A stretch of 64,000 nucleotides of DNA from Nectonema munidae (GCA_030549495.1 JAUIRK010000959.1:186001-250000); one strand, 5' to 3'. Numbered from the stretch's first letter, positions 12,051 through 24,102 are shown. Notes: generated by a model not told the origin, from the letters alone. Numbers and translations: made by a program.

Positions 12051-12138
12051 GCGGAGTGACATTTCGCCGTGTGATACTTCGCCCCTTCAAAATGGATTTT
12101 CCAATGAAATCTGAAGAAACGCACACATAAATCTAATT

Positions 12139-12650
12139 CAGGGCTCCCAGCCAAGTTCTCAAATTAAATTCCATGATTTCCATGAGCATGGTTTCAAAAG
12201 CTGTCATTTTTTATTACAATCGAGTACTCTGATCTCTTTTCCTTGCAGCGCAAGTTTAAAGGAATTCATATATTCAAATATGTTCACCAAAAATGATAGA
12301 AATATACGAAAACGGACATTAGAAAATTCTACATTCATCTCGTCTAGTTTGCCTTCCAGAAATTGCTGGATTTCTTTCCATAGTATCGCTTGGAAAATTT
12401 TCGTTTGGAAAGCCATCTCATGTTTGAGTGCAGCAAGATTTTCCAAATTAAAAAAAAAGATTTCAAGAGTTTGTTTAACACTGTTTTAATGATTTCATTG
12501 AACACATTTTTCAGCTCATCGGGTATGGTTTTATTGCCAATTACATCTGGATATTTTTGCTTAGCCAGATTTCGACTTTCACTCAGTGTCTTTCTCTATC
12601 CCCATGGAATTTCTTCGCCGCACCGCGGACTCTTGTTTGAAAACCACTGA
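12139..12650 (-). pseudogene. hAT transposase remnant (ZBED/GTF2IRD2-like group)
   Basis: On the minus strand ILLHSNMRWLSKRKF (about 12435-12390) matches the conserved H-x-x-(V/M)-RWLS-x-(G/R)-K block of this hAT group. In a neighbouring frame it continues WKEIQQFLEGK and then FLVNIFEYMNSFKLALQGKE (about 12300-12240), matching the F-L-x-DI-x-x-HLN-x-L-x-LQGK block. The blocks are in the right order but in two frames. CAGGGCTCCC at 12139 and AAAACCACTG ending near 12647 look like hAT-style ends, yet no matching 8-bp flanks were found. A dead fragment. Confidence 0.65.
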
Positions 12651-13207
12651 GCTAGAAGGTTGATGCAATCAGAATTACAAACAAGATAATTTGACTTCAT
12701 AAAATCTGTGCAGTTGTGGTGGGATTGAGAGCGCACAGTGCAAGTATAATGTCGGGTAATAATGGTGGTGTTCATTAAACAAAAATTCTTTTATAGTAAA
12801 TTCTGAAAATTATTAAAAATCTCTTGCCTACCCACGACTCGTCTCACTCAATTGCATACTCCCTCAATGTTTGCATCCAGTTGAATCTTAAATCTCCCTG
12901 TTCAATCTCAAAACTCCAAAGAAAGTACAAAGAAAGAGGACTTTTATTAAATAAATGTTTCTTTCTTACTTCTTCATATATTACTTCACGAAAAAATAAT
13001 TTGTTTTCCTCATTGTTTCTAGTAACGTTGTCTAAATGCCTAACTTTGATATTATAAGGGTTCCCCCAAAACAAAATATTTTGTCAGTAATATATTTTGT
13101 TTTTTGATTATTAAATAATACAAAAAACACATATTTCAAAATAACTTTCATTAAAAGCTTTGAAATTTAATTAAATTAAAGAAACTTAGCGTTAATTTGT
13201 CTTAAAG

Positions 13208-13420
13208 TTAAGATAAAATATAAAAATAAGAAATAACAATATCTATTATTTTGAAGAAAAACATTAATTTTAAAAAGCATGAGGCTTCTATGGTTTTCGG
13301 CCATAATAAAGAACGAATCTGATAAGAAAAAGCTCTTTCGCACTCTCCTTCTGTTGCGCTTAATAAACTTTGAGTTTTACGTGTCTGATCTTTTTCAAGT
13401 TGCTTCAAATAACTCATTTC
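13208..13420 (-). pseudogene. Possible hAT C-terminal dimerisation fragment
   Basis: Minus-strand frame with LLSATEGECERAFSYQIRS followed by FLKLMFFF. The block ECERAFS with a leucine-rich tail resembles the E-R-x-FS signature of the hAT dimerisation domain. It lies on the N-terminal side of the remnant at 12.1-12.6 kb in the reading direction, so it is not simply its continuation. Weak call. Confidence 0.3.
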
Positions 13421-13449
13421 TTTCCTGAAATTCGTTTCGGTATTTAAAC

Positions 13450-14581
13450 TAGTGATCGGAGATACCAAAATTTTAACGATTCTGATTCTACCCAATTATC
13501 CCGATACGATTCCGATAATAATTGTGCCTAGATATTCAAAAGCTTACTTAAAAATAGAAGTTCAAACGGTTACAAATCCCTTCTTGCAAATAAACATTTA
13601 CAATTTAAATATCGGTGCATTGAAAAAAACTCATATAAATATGTTAGGGTTTCTTTTAGAATGGCCTTCTAGCGCATATGATCAATAAGTACTAAAAAGT
13701 TATCCCTAACCACTATTTCTACCAAATTTCGGCAGTTATGACTTTAAGATAACTTTTGTAGTGTTGTTCATTACGCGATAAAAGATAGAGATTATGTTCA
13801 TTACCTGAAAAATCTATCAATGGATCTATTTTAATTAATAAAGATGTAATGTTGAGATCAAAATGATAAAGACAAACATAAAAACAGAGCATTTTAATGA
13901 TAAAAAAGCGGTTATTCAATTCATTAATCGTTATCGAATTTGAGTATTTGTGGAAGTCATTAAAATGTTTGAATTCACGTAGTACACTTAAAAAATATTT
14001 AATGAAAGTAGAATTTCCATAACATACCAAACCAAATTTTTTAAAAATAAAAATTGATCAGCGCATTTAAATAATTTTGAAAAATCTTTAGTACTTTTCA
14101 TTGTTTCAATATTAATACCTATATTTTCGCACACAACTTTTATTCTTACTCTTGCTAGCACAATTCAAAAATATGATAAATTTGTTTCAAAAAGTAATTC
14201 ATAATATTAATTAATTTCAAGAGCCAGAATTAACTTAAATTTGGTAAAATTAAGAAATACAAGAGAAAACGTGAAAAATGTCAGGGAGATAGAAGCACTA
14301 GTATTAGAACCAAGGGTAATTTCATCAAAATAGCATATTAAAGCTGCTTGTATCAATCAATATAATAAAATGTATTGGTGTAACAAGTTCAGGATTCTAA
14401 CAACCCACACTCCCGTTAAATACGGTGCGTAAACCCCTACAGAATGCAATCTTATGTTATAAATATTTATCCAACATTCTGTATATTTAAGAATCGCTTT
14501 GGTATCGGAATCGGGTTAATTCATCTGATGCCGAAACTTTAAAAATTCCCGATACGATTCTGATTAATCGTCCCATCACTA
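13450..14581. mobile_element. hAT element, 1132 bp, with perfect 8-bp duplication
   Basis: The ends are TAGTGATCGGAGATACC on the left and, reverse complemented, TAGTGATGGGACGATTAATC on the right. Both arms also carry CGATTCTGAT / CCCGATACGATTC-like subterminal repeats. The element is flanked by identical ATTTAAAC at 13442-13449 and 14582-14589, the 8-bp duplication size typical of hAT elements. No recognisable transposase domain lies inside; the longest open frame (14030-13719, minus) shows no family motif. It is therefore a non-autonomous hAT element. Confidence 0.88.
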
Positions 14582-14589
14582 ATTTAAAC

Positions 14590-16060
14590 ATGAAGAAAGT
14601 CTTAGGTTTCCTGAGGTAAATAAAAAGCGGTGCTTTTGAAAATAACCTGTAAACGGTTTTTGGTAACAGTAAAGTTAAGAGTATTATTGAAAAATTACCG
14701 GTAAAAAATAACGCGTTTCGAAGCCTGGTTGTGGAGTAGAATCTAATAAAATATAGGAATCAAATTTTTGTTTTTATATTAAAAAAGTTAAAATTTTGAA
14801 GGTATATGGAGTGACTCTTCTTTATTAGAAGTAGGAATTAACGAGAACCCGCAATTCTGGTTTCGATAACTAAAAAGGTTTACGAATTCAGGATGTAGTT
14901 GAATTATTAAGTTGATATTTAATTTCATTTGTGATCATCATTTAACAAATCTACCATTTATCTGGCTACGTGTCTACTCATGTAGTTTTTTTAAATGCGG
15001 TAGGAAAAGTTTTGAGTTTGAAGTGATGCATCCGTTTAGAATCAAATAAGCAACGGTATTTAGACTGAAGACTCAAGAATACCACACAATAATGAAAAGG
15101 ACATATCAAACAACTTGAGATTGTAACTTAAAGTGTTATTAAAAATTTTAAAATAAAGACCTAACCCTTAAAACAAGACAAAATAGCATACTTGAAACTA
15201 CGCATTAAATGTTGAAAATTCAAAAGTTTTTACACCTCAAAGTTGTGGAAATCTCTTGAAGTATCGATGTTTTAAAAAGTGTTGTAATTAAAAAAGTCCA
15301 ACACCCCAAAAAACGACCAAATACAATAGAATAATGAAGTGATATATCAAAAGACTTTTTAAATATTGACTGTTATTTGATAGATGATTTTAGTTATTTT
15401 CGCAAGTTATAGCATGGGGTTTCACGTTCTTTTTAGGGAATAAAAATTAATGATTTATAAAAAAAATGACCTGTTTGAGCTATGCGAAAAATTGATTTGG
15501 CTACAATGCACTCTAACAAACAGTATTAAAGTTAGAAGCCTATTCAATACTGTTATTAGAGCAGACTGCCCAAAATCACCCATATTCCTCCTTTACTGCC
15601 TCTGAAGAAAGCTGTTTGCACAAAAGAGTAAAGAATAAAAGCATGTGTACACTTTTTAAAATGGACAAAAGTTCAAGATCAAAAAATTGCAGCATTTTCA
15701 ATGTCACCACTTTTACATACACAGATGAATATTCCTTGTTGGACTGTGTAGATCAGAGAGAGGAGAGACAAAGAGAGAGAGAAAAGGCATGAGTGTATCA
15801 GAAGAAGCAAAAGTATGAAATGATATAATTGAGACAAAATACTGCACAGCACTGATACTATGACACTGGCGATGATGATGAAGTTATTATAGCGCAAGAT
15901 TAGGCAGGAAATAGAAAGTAGGTCAAGTGACGTTTTGCTTTACAAGCGCGTCGCCGTGTATCACTGAATCACACTGAATTTTTAGATGGATGTGACGAAG
16001 AAAAGTCTTTTTGCAGCGTCTCTTGTATGCAAACAATAACTAATGGGGAGATAGATAGGA
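14590..16060. other. Unassigned; short GA repeats
   Basis: AT-rich, no convincing exon. A purine-rich patch at about 15750-15785 holds GAGAGA runs. Confidence 0.5.
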
Positions 16061-16073
16061 GCGTTATTTCTAT

Positions 16074-16100
<27 letters not shown>
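16074..16100. repeat. (CA)n microsatellite, about 13 units
   Basis: Perfect CA dinucleotide run. A (TC)n run of about 18 nt follows at 16205-16223. Confidence 0.9.
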
Positions 16101-16105
<5 letters not shown>

Positions 16106-16775
16106 AGCATAGACGTTTTGTATGCAAGCAAACGGCAAGTTAGGTGAATCTGTGCAATTATAACGTGTAGTGTCCAAAAGAAACGGACGAAGACTAGCAA
16201 CTTCCCCTCTCTCTCTCTCTCTGCTGTGAAAAGAGTGCTTGCTATCAGACGCGCACATACACATAAATTATGCAGACACTACTCCTACTAATAAAATGAT
16301 AATGCTAAAATGATTCACTTTTTCGTTTGCTTCGTTTATTTTGGGATATGCGTTTGTGACTTCCGTTTTTTCTTGTCTACGCTATTTAATGCTTTTGATG
16401 AGAACACATGCTACTGCTGATGCTGATAATGATAAACAATGGCAATGAAAAGATTAGAGAATTGATCGTCACTCGCATCACATAGCCGAGAGACATAGCT
16501 AGTGATAAATTATATAAGTCTCTAGTGTATGCAACGAGAGAGTCAGAATTTGGAGTTTCCTATTCTACATGTAAAGGGACAAAAATTCAACATCGCATAC
16601 GCACGAAAAGTGGTGAGAAGTTTCGTGAGACCCACTTTCTTCAATTGGTACTGAATTTAAATAAAAGTTAATCATTAAATATAAAAAAGTTCATTCTTCT
16701 CTGCGGGTGCACATGATTTCATCGACAAATATAAAACCTTTCCATTGTTTTATATCAATTAAATATCGCAACCTA

Positions 16776-17175
16776 GACATTTCGCGTTCATGGACAATTC
16801 CTCCTTATGAATATTCAAAAACCGAAATGCCTTGCTCCAACATAATTTGACCTCTTCACAATTCGCCATCAAGGTAATTTAATATCAATGTATTTGGAGG
16901 CTGAATTGTCGTATTTCGTCCCTCAGGACCCAAAAGTTCAATATAAAACTGCGTTCTAAATCTCTGGCACCGATTACATTTATATTTCGCCGCAATCTCG
17001 TGTTTATGGCAAAAACATAAACGCTAAATTTAAAATGTTTTATCAATTCTTCTTGACTTGTAAGCCATTTTAATGTCTTTTCACTGTCATGTGGTTTGGG
17101 GATAATTCGCCCTTTGACGGGTGAAGAAAATTGGCTCTTAGGAACAATTGGCTAACACGAGATTTCGTCAGCAAA
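16776..17175. mobile_element. Element with iterated inverted ends (CTCGTGTT / ACAATT motifs)
   Basis: The left arm has GACATTTCGCGTTCATGGAC then AATTCCTCC. The right arm, reverse complemented, reads GACGAAATCTCGTGTTAGCC then AATTGTTCC. Internal repeats of the same words occur (ATCTCGTGTTTATGG at about 16992, GATAATTCGCCC at about 17101, ACAATTCGCC at about 16858). The words recur at 34.34, 34.72 and 35.02 kb. No flank duplication was confirmed. Confidence 0.4.
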
Positions 17176-17885
17176 TCTATGTTTTAATTATTTTCAACGA
17201 TAAAACAAAATTTCTATTTTTCTAATTTTTTTCATCAAGTTATATGGGGCATATATAACGATCTAATAAAATTTAATTTACATTTTTTTCAATAAAAATA
17301 AAACAAATTTTTTTTTATAAATTTAAGATTTTATAAAGAATTTACTTAAATTTTTGTGGTTTTTTATACTAAAATTTTTTTATAAAAAATTTATTTATAA
17401 ATATTCATGATAAAATTTAATTTATAAAAAAATTAGTTTTGTACAAAAATTATTTAAATATATTTTTTGTGATTAGTTAGTTACATATTTTTAAATTAGG
17501 AAGATTAATTATTTGGATAATTTCTTAGTTATTAAAATTACTTTCATTTTTATGGGTCCCTTGTTAAAACGTCCGAAAAGCACAATGTTCTCAACCAAAA
17601 CATTCGAAAATCAAAATTGTAAATTTATTTCATGATATGTATTGAATTATTTTAACAAATATTTATACTTATTTTCATTTGTAGTATACGAATTTATGAA
17701 TTCATTCTCATTAGAGTATCAATTACCTACTTATTTTATTTACAACTCTTAACTAACTTTTCCATAGTAAAGAAAGCAACCGGTTGACCTGCAATTTCAT
17801 ATATTGCATGTTCTTAAAATTATGTTTTGAAGACCCCCTTTTTTTAAAAAGATTATTTTTCATGTTTTGCTCAAGAATACGAATC

Positions 17886-19347
17886 GTGACATATTTGTCA
17901 CTGTCGGACTGAAGGGTAATAAAAAATAAAGAGTTTTAATACAAAACTTTATTGAATGAAACAAAATCAAAGTTCATGGAATTGCTTGAAACAGTTTCTT
18001 TTTGTGGAACAACATAGAAAAATAGAGCAAGTCATACATCGAAACGAGATCTTTGACTCCTGTTTTTTGGAACTAGATAACTTGCATCTTCCTCTTTTTT
18101 CAACGGCTTCAACCAAATGTAATGGCGTATATGGAATAACTTGAGCAAAATCAGATGTTAAAACTTTAATAATCTCCATTCTAAATTAAACCGAAGATAG
18201 ACACCGTTGATTTCTGTTAGAGAACGAGTTTTCACATTTTTTTTAAATAAAATGTATGAATTATTGATTCCAATTTCTAATAACTCAAAAAAGATTTTGT
18301 GATAATATTTTGTCTTTGATCTTCTTTCATTTTTATAATAAGATGACAGTTGTCCCTTTCAAGTTTTTGGTTAATTTTTTTACTACCCTTTCACCAAGTG
18401 TAAACCCATTCTTCGCTTCTTCAGTTTTCCCAGCATACAAATCACACTCAAAAAGATAACCAGACAAACTATCACAACGACACCAAAGCTTAAAACCCCA
18501 TTTTACAGGTTTATTTTTTATAAACTGTTTAGCAAAATGATGTCCTTTGAACTTAATCATATGCTCATCAATTGATTGCTGATAAGTAGAAGTCATAGCT
18601 ATTTGAAAAGCTTGATTGAAATGCTCAAATACTGTTCTATTCTATCGTGTTTTGGATCTGTAATAGGGAGACACTTACTATTGTCATTGTAATGTAGAAC
18701 AGAACGTAAAAAAAAGAAATGATCGCGAGTCATTAGATTAGCGATAAAATTTACTCCTAAAATTGAACACGTACTTCAATAATTCACAAGTGTATACCTA
18801 TAAAACAATACATCTCTTTAAAATCAATTTGTCCTACAATTCCTTTTTGGTTCATGTAAATGTTAATTTGATTGAGTAAATCATGCAGTGTCAAAATTAC
18901 AAGTTTTCAAAAAAATTTCACAACAATTCGTACTACTTATGTTTTCAATTTGATCATTTACATTACCCCAACTTCTATAGGACAACGGTATGGAAAAACA
19001 CTCAATTCTTTTTGTCCATATAAAATCTCCAATTTCAAGGTCTTGTGAAAAAACGGAGTGTACTCTTTGAGTTGAGAATCTACAATTTCAATCTCTTCTG
19101 CTTGATTTTCATCATCATCTTCCAAAAACTGCTGATCCTCAAAATCCAAGTTGAAATTTTCATAATTTTCGCTTTCTTCATCACTATTTTCGGGTAAGAG
19201 GCGCTCTCCAATGCAATCTCTTTTCACAATGAAACTACGAATCCGAGGCATAAACAAAAATGAGAAGACACGTGAGTCAATTAATCAAAAAATCATATGG
19301 ACTAGATGGCATGCATGTATCTTAAGACCTGGAGTGACATATATGTC
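17886..19347 (-). mobile_element. piggyBac copy H (family 4)
   Basis: Transposase pieces on the minus strand are bracketed by inverted motifs. GTGACATATTTGTCAC (17886-17901) is followed by TGTCGGACTGAAGGG. On the other side GTGACATATATGTC (19334-19347) is preceded by ACCTGG. Each contains a short palindrome. A TTAA lies near the right copy (about 19323), but no clean duplicated TTAA flank was found. The element is about 1.46 kb and internally deleted. Confidence 0.6.
17967..19257 (-). pseudogene. piggyBac transposase, internally deleted, copy H
   Basis: From the N-terminus (right to left): an acidic region rich in E and D (19250-19050), then NIYMNQKGIVGQIDFKEMY and MTRDHFFFLRSVLHYNDNS, then QSIDEHMIKFKG with the first catalytic Asp (about 18570). 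KPVKWGFKLWCRCDS and GERVVKKLTKNLKGT follow. The chain then jumps directly to RSKTKYYHKIFFELLEIGIN, so the blocks with the second and third catalytic Asp are missing. A cysteine-rich C-terminus ends it (RGRCKLSSSK, FRCMTC, FLCCSTKRNCFKQFH). Frame breaks are also present. The N-terminus and zinc domain survive while the catalytic middle is lost, as in copies C and F. Confidence 0.85.
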
Positions 19348-19972
19348 TGGTATAATTTGATGAACTACTGCTAGACGACACACACTATCTTTTGAGATTT
19401 CATAACTTAACGGATCGAATATTTAGGAAGTTTTTAAGTAGATGATTATTTTTATTTTCTGTTTTTCTTCTTTTAAATTTTGAATTTATGTGCTTTAAAA
19501 TGCACATTTGTTACTGGAAATATTTAACTAGCAAAATCCATAGAAAAAAGTAAAAAAAAGGTTAAAAAAAGGCGTTTAGGGTTAGTAAAAGATTTATTCT
19601 CCTATCAGTTTAATATTCTCCTATCCTCAACTAAAACTTCTCTTGTACAAAATTGGCTACATCTTTTACTACCATACTTCGTGACATTTCCTAAAATTGA
19701 TAGCTGCATCTTTTGATACCATTTTCATGGCAGTTGAATCACCTTTTCATTTCTAAATCTGTCAATCAAAAGTTAAACTTTTTCAGCAAAATTCTGACAG
19801 TATCTCTAGTTAAGCTTATTACTTTGGTTCTATATTATATACTCGTTTGAAATTTTATAAATATATACAGTTTTGAACACAACATTTTATAGTTTAAATT
19901 TTTTCAAAATCATGGTTACTTTTTTTTAGAAATGTCAATCAAAATTTTGAAGGATGAGAAATATATCTAATA

Positions 19973-20405
19973 AAATATACCTTCAAATTTTACATGAAAT
20001 ATATTTTTTATATCAAATCGGGCTTACTGATTTCATTTTTGGACTTATTTTTGGAATTTAGAAATTGAAAATACCCATAAGTGTGTAACAAACCTGCGGT
20101 TTACTTCCAAAATCTGTCTCTGAAAACATTCATTAAAATTTTACATGGAATATACACATTATTATAACAAATTAACAATCGCAATTTCATTTATAAATTC
20201 TTTTTGCATTTAGAATTTGAAAATGCTAGTCAATGTGAAACAAATTTGCGGTTTATTTTTAAAATCTGTCTCCGAGAACATTAATTATAATTTTACATGA
20301 AATATACACGCTTTTATAACAAATCCACAATGCCAATTCCAATTATAGATTGTTTTTGGATTTAGAATTTGAAAATACTTGTAAGCGTGAATCAAATTTG
20401 CAAAT
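19973..20405. repeat. Tandem repeat, 152-bp period, about 2.8 copies
   Basis: The word TTTAGAAATTGAAAATAC / TTTAGAATTTGAAAAT recurs at 20057, 20209 and 20361, exactly 152 bp apart. Each is followed by GTGAAACAAATTTGCGGTTT, AAAATCTGTCTC and an ACATGRAATATACAC block. Satellite-like unit, possibly part of the neighbouring element. Confidence 0.85.
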
Positions 20406-21184
20406 CAGGTGTTTTACACATATGTAGACATTTTCAAGTAGGCTGAATCCAACAGTGATGTTTATTTTTTATAAAAATTAATCATAACTGTCAAAAAATG
20501 ATTGACATATGACACTTCAACTGAAATTAAGGACTTAATGATTAAAAAGTTATACGTAGCTATATATGTAATTTATTTTGTCACAGAACAAATACAATTA
20601 TAACTAGGCAAAACAAAATTGCAAAAAAAAAGAAAATATAACTGAAAATGATATAGAACTAAAAACGGAATTTTATATCGAATTCAATGAGGTGATTTTT
20701 TTGATGAAATTAATTAAATACAAAACAAGGACTATGTAGACGTAGAGGCATATTTTGATGCGCATCATTTTATTTGATGGAGAAAGACAGTTCGTTTATA
20801 CCATTCACTCTACAAAATCTCGAAACAATCTGAATCGGTCAATTTAAATAAGTTTCGTGTTTGACCATTTTGAGAAAGTTTTATACGTATAATCAAACAA
20901 TATACAAATGAACGAAGATGATAAAGTTGAAACATAATTTTATTATAATAAAAATTTTATCGTTTTTTTATATTTAATCATTTGGTTGTCGTATCGTTTC
21001 CCTAAAATGATAAATATTTTCACCTCAACATGAGTTTTCTGCATAAAATTTGCTATTTTATTTAATAATTGCTGGCAGTATTTAAAAAAAAAAGTGAATG
21101 ATCTCCTTTATTAAAAACTGTCAAGGATAATAAAAATAGTTAAAAAAAAAGAAAAACTTCATTCAAAATTTGTCTTTTTGATAA

Positions 21185-21745
21185 TCAAGATTCAAAAAAA
21201 CATTTAAAAGAAATTTCCATTTCTTGGGTGTTTCTCTTTATTAAAAGCAAAAATAGTACCTGCACTTACTCTTGCCGTATCTAATAGATAAGAAAAAGCG
21301 GCTACTGTCCATTTTATTGTTTTTCTATTTGTGGAATAATTTTTTATTTTCTGATCGACTATATCCGTTCCACCCTTGGAAAAATCGTACCGTTTAAAAA
21401 TAGCAAGTTTACTTTTTCATCGTCTACTATAATTCCTAAAATGGGGGGGGGGGGGGGGGGGTCTGGAAGTCAAAACTAATACATTTTTCTTTCCTTTTGA
21501 TTTAGAAAATACTACATAACTATGAATTGATAAAAATTCTCTATCTATATCCCAGCAAAACTTATAGAAAATTCATCTCTATTATTTAAACTTTTTATAC
21601 TTTGCGGAATACCTTTTCTTCTTGTGTCTTTTGTACCGACTATAGTTAATCCTTTTTTTATACAACCAATCAGCTAGCTCTATATAGGTATACAAACGGT
21701 CAATGGTTAAATTTCGGCCTCTTATAAGTGTATAAGTTCTATATA
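21185..21745 (-). pseudogene. piggyBac transposase C-terminal half, copy G
   Basis: Minus-strand blocks in order: GRNLTIDRLYTYIELADWL (about 21720-21660), whose Asp corresponds to the second catalytic residue; KKGLTIVGTKDTRRKGIP; IHSYVVFSKSKGKKNVLVLT (about 21530-21485); then KGGTDIVDQKIKNYSTNRK and WTVAAFSYLLDTARVSAGT (about 21385-21270). Both Asp residues of the GGTD-x-x-D block are kept, unlike family 1. The protein is broken by frame changes, including one beside a 19-nt G run (21443-21461). The first catalytic block was not found to the right. Family 3 is distinct from families 1, 2, 4 and 5 in all these motifs. Confidence 0.85.
21443..21461. repeat. Poly-G run (19 nt)
   Basis: Uninterrupted G run on the plus strand inside piggyBac copy G; other homopolymer C/G runs lie at 3019 and 41938. 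Confidence 0.95.
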
Positions 21746-22579
21746 ATTTTTCTCAATATATACATCGTTACCTTGGCAAAATTTGGATGATATTTTCTGA
21801 AGAAGAAGGAACTTACTTTATATAAGTTTGAGAGGTTATAACTTTATTCCCTCGAAATAGAAACCTATGAAATTTTGCATATCTGTATGCACATATAAAT
21901 GGAATATTCAAAGTTTGAAAAAAATCGAAAAAATTATATATAATATTTAAAAAACATGATGTAATCATGCAAACTCCATTTGAAATATAATTCACAACGT
22001 AATTTTCATTTGTCTAAAAATGAAAAAAAAAATTTTTTTGAACATAAATATATGAATCAATTTTATAGTATAATGATGAGTGTCAAAATTAATATTCGTG
22101 CCTCATTGGAAATTTTGATACTAAAAAATTTGTTTTATTTTATAGATTCCAAGTAAAATCAAAACTTCAAAGAGAAATAAATTCATTTGTGACTAAAAAT
22201 TTGAATATAGTCTTTGGAGAATAGCATGAAAACAAATCGTTCAAAAATCAGTACAATATATCTGACCGCAAACATATCACGATTTTAAAAATGTCACAAA
22301 TTAATCAAAAATGTTAAAAATTTTTTTTTATAACTACTTAAATAAAGAGTTAATTTTTCAGTTGTGCTGTCATATGTCAGTCAATTTTTTGACATGGTTT
22401 GAATGATTTTTAAAAACATTGTATTCAGCATAAATGAAAACGGGTGTATATAAATAGAAATCTTTGTATAACCATTTAAACTAAAAGTTTCTTTTTTTAG
22501 TTGAGCTGTCATATATCAATCAATTTTTTTGACAGGTTTGGTTGATTTTTATAAAAAATAGATGTCACGATCAGATTCG

Positions 22580-23420
22580 CAATCAATCATTTAGTAGGTT
22601 CAGGCCAAAATTTTGTAAAAATTTACAATCATTCAAGAAAAACTGAGGGGAGGGGGCTATGAGGAAATGAAAATAGGCCGTAACTAATAGGGTTAACAAC
22701 CTTTGGGTTTTCTAATTTCCAAACTAGAATTTTTTTTAAATGAGAATTTTTTATGAACGGAGATATTAAAGGGTACCTTGAAAAACGAAACTTCCAGTAG
22801 AGTTCATAATGAAGCTAAGACTTTCTCAACATTAAACCATAGTTTTTCTTTGCATATATCAATTCAAGTACCGAAAAAAAAAATTAATTTTTTTATAAAA
22901 AAGGTTTGAATATATCATCTTATTCAAAATTGCTTAAATTTTTTTTTATAATTTTAAAATTTTGAAAAATTATTTTTGATATATTTTTTTGATTTTAACA
23001 ATTTTTTAAAAAATTTTCTGTCAATATTTTCAAATTTTTAAATTTAAAGAAAACTTTATGAGAGAAATTTTTTTTAAAAACATTTTAAACCTTGCCTATC
23101 TTAAAGAACATCCTTTTACCCACATTTTCAATTATTTTTGGTTTTTAAAGAAATTCAAAAAAAAATTTATAAGCCCTATATAATTTATTTAATTGTCTGT
23201 TTTAATTTATTTTTAATGATAATCTAATTTGCAAATTCTATAGATTTAGTACGAATCTATTTTCAATTTAAATAAATAGATCTTTCTACATTTGATTAAT
23301 ATTTTTTAGATTTTATATAGTAAAAAATAAATTATTATCATATACTTTGTTTATATTGCCTGCTTTAATTTGTTGTTAATGATAATCTAATTTACTAATT
23401 CGTTATTTTAAAATTTAACT
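22580..23420. other. Very AT-rich filler
   Basis: Dominated by A/T runs; no coding or repeat structure that I can support. Confidence 0.6.
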
Positions 23421-23421
23421 G

Positions 23422-24035
23422 GACCTAGAATCACGGGGTACCAATTATCTTTAACAGGATTGATATTAAAGGTACCAATGATTTTTAACAGGACCTAGAA
23501 TCACGGTGGTACCAATGATTTTAAGAGGACCTAGAATCATGAGGGTACGAATGATCTTTACCTGGACCTAGAATCAGGGTGGTACCAATTATCTTTAACA
23601 GGACCTAGAATCAGGGTGGTACCAATGATCTTTAACTGGACCTAGAATCAGGGTGGTACCAATGATCTTTAACTGGACCTAGAATCAGGGTGATACGAAT
23701 GATCTTTAACAGGACCTAGAATCACGGTGGTAACAATGATTTTTAAGAGGACATAGAATCATGAGGGTACCAATGATCTTTAACAGGACCTAGAATCACG
23801 CGGTACCAATGATCTTTAACTGGACCTAGAATTGGTACCAATGATCTTTAACAGGACCTAGAATCACGCGGTACCAATGATCTTTAACTGGACCTAGAAT
23901 TGGTACCAATGATCTTTAACAGGATCTATAATCACGGGAGTACCAATGATCTTTAAAAGGACCTAGAATCACAGTACCAATGATCTTTAACTGGACCTAG
24001 AATTTTACTAATGATCTTTAAGTGGACCTAGATTT
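23422..24035. repeat. Minisatellite, about 17 copies of a 28-40-bp unit
   Basis: The unit is built from GGACCTAGAATCA, then a variable CGGTGGTACC or GGGTGGTACC, then AATGATCTTTAAC. About 17 copies of CCTAGAAT/CCTAGA occur, many with a GGTACC hexamer. Variants include a short form in which the unit loses about 8 bp (CCTAGAATTGGTACC), which alternates with the long form near 23.80-23.92 kb. Not a CRISPR array: spacing is irregular and the between-unit sequence is itself repeated. Confidence 0.93.
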
Positions 24036-24102
24036 TTGGGACTTTCGCTCGAGACGAACAGGCTTATCCTAGTATAGATCATAATAATAATTATAATAAC
24101 AT

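Larger units (their letters stand above)
7535..12085. mobile_element. Segment bounded by inverted iterated motifs (possible Pack-MULE-like element)
   Basis: Position 7535 begins GGGGCGAAGTGTCATGT followed by CACAAAATGCCTCAC and TACGTTATGTGACACG. The reverse complement of 12085 leftward begins GGGGCGAAGTATCACAC followed by GGCGAAATGTCACTC and CGCTGAGTGTCCCAG. The first ten bases match perfectly, about 22 of 32 overall, mostly transitions, and each side consists of three similar 15-17-bp units. No matching flank duplication is visible, so these could be ends of two different copies. If one element, it is 4.55 kb and contains a candidate host exon (8085-8221) and a hAT pseudogene. Confidence 0.35.
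20444..22577 (-). mobile_element. piggyBac copy G (family 3) with long inverted ends
   Basis: The left end reads GTGATGTTTATTTTTTATAA, then AACTGTCAAAAAATGATTG and ACATATGACAC. The right end, reverse complemented, reads GTGACATCTATTTTTTATAA, then ACCTGTCAAAAAAATTGATTG and ATATATGACAG. The inverted repeat is about 85 bp. The subterminal part of the right end is tandemly duplicated, with GTTGTGCTGTCATATG at 22361 and GTTGAGCTGTCATATA at 22500, 139 bp apart. The transposase remnant lies between. No TTAA flanks were verified. Confidence 0.65.

Noticed and set aside
16505-16545. Core promoter with TATATAAG
   Set aside because: TATA-like words are expected by chance in sequence this AT-rich, and no transcript or gene start follows.
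23422-24035. CRISPR-like array
   Set aside because: Units are contiguous and variable in length with no unique spacers, and the genome is eukaryotic.
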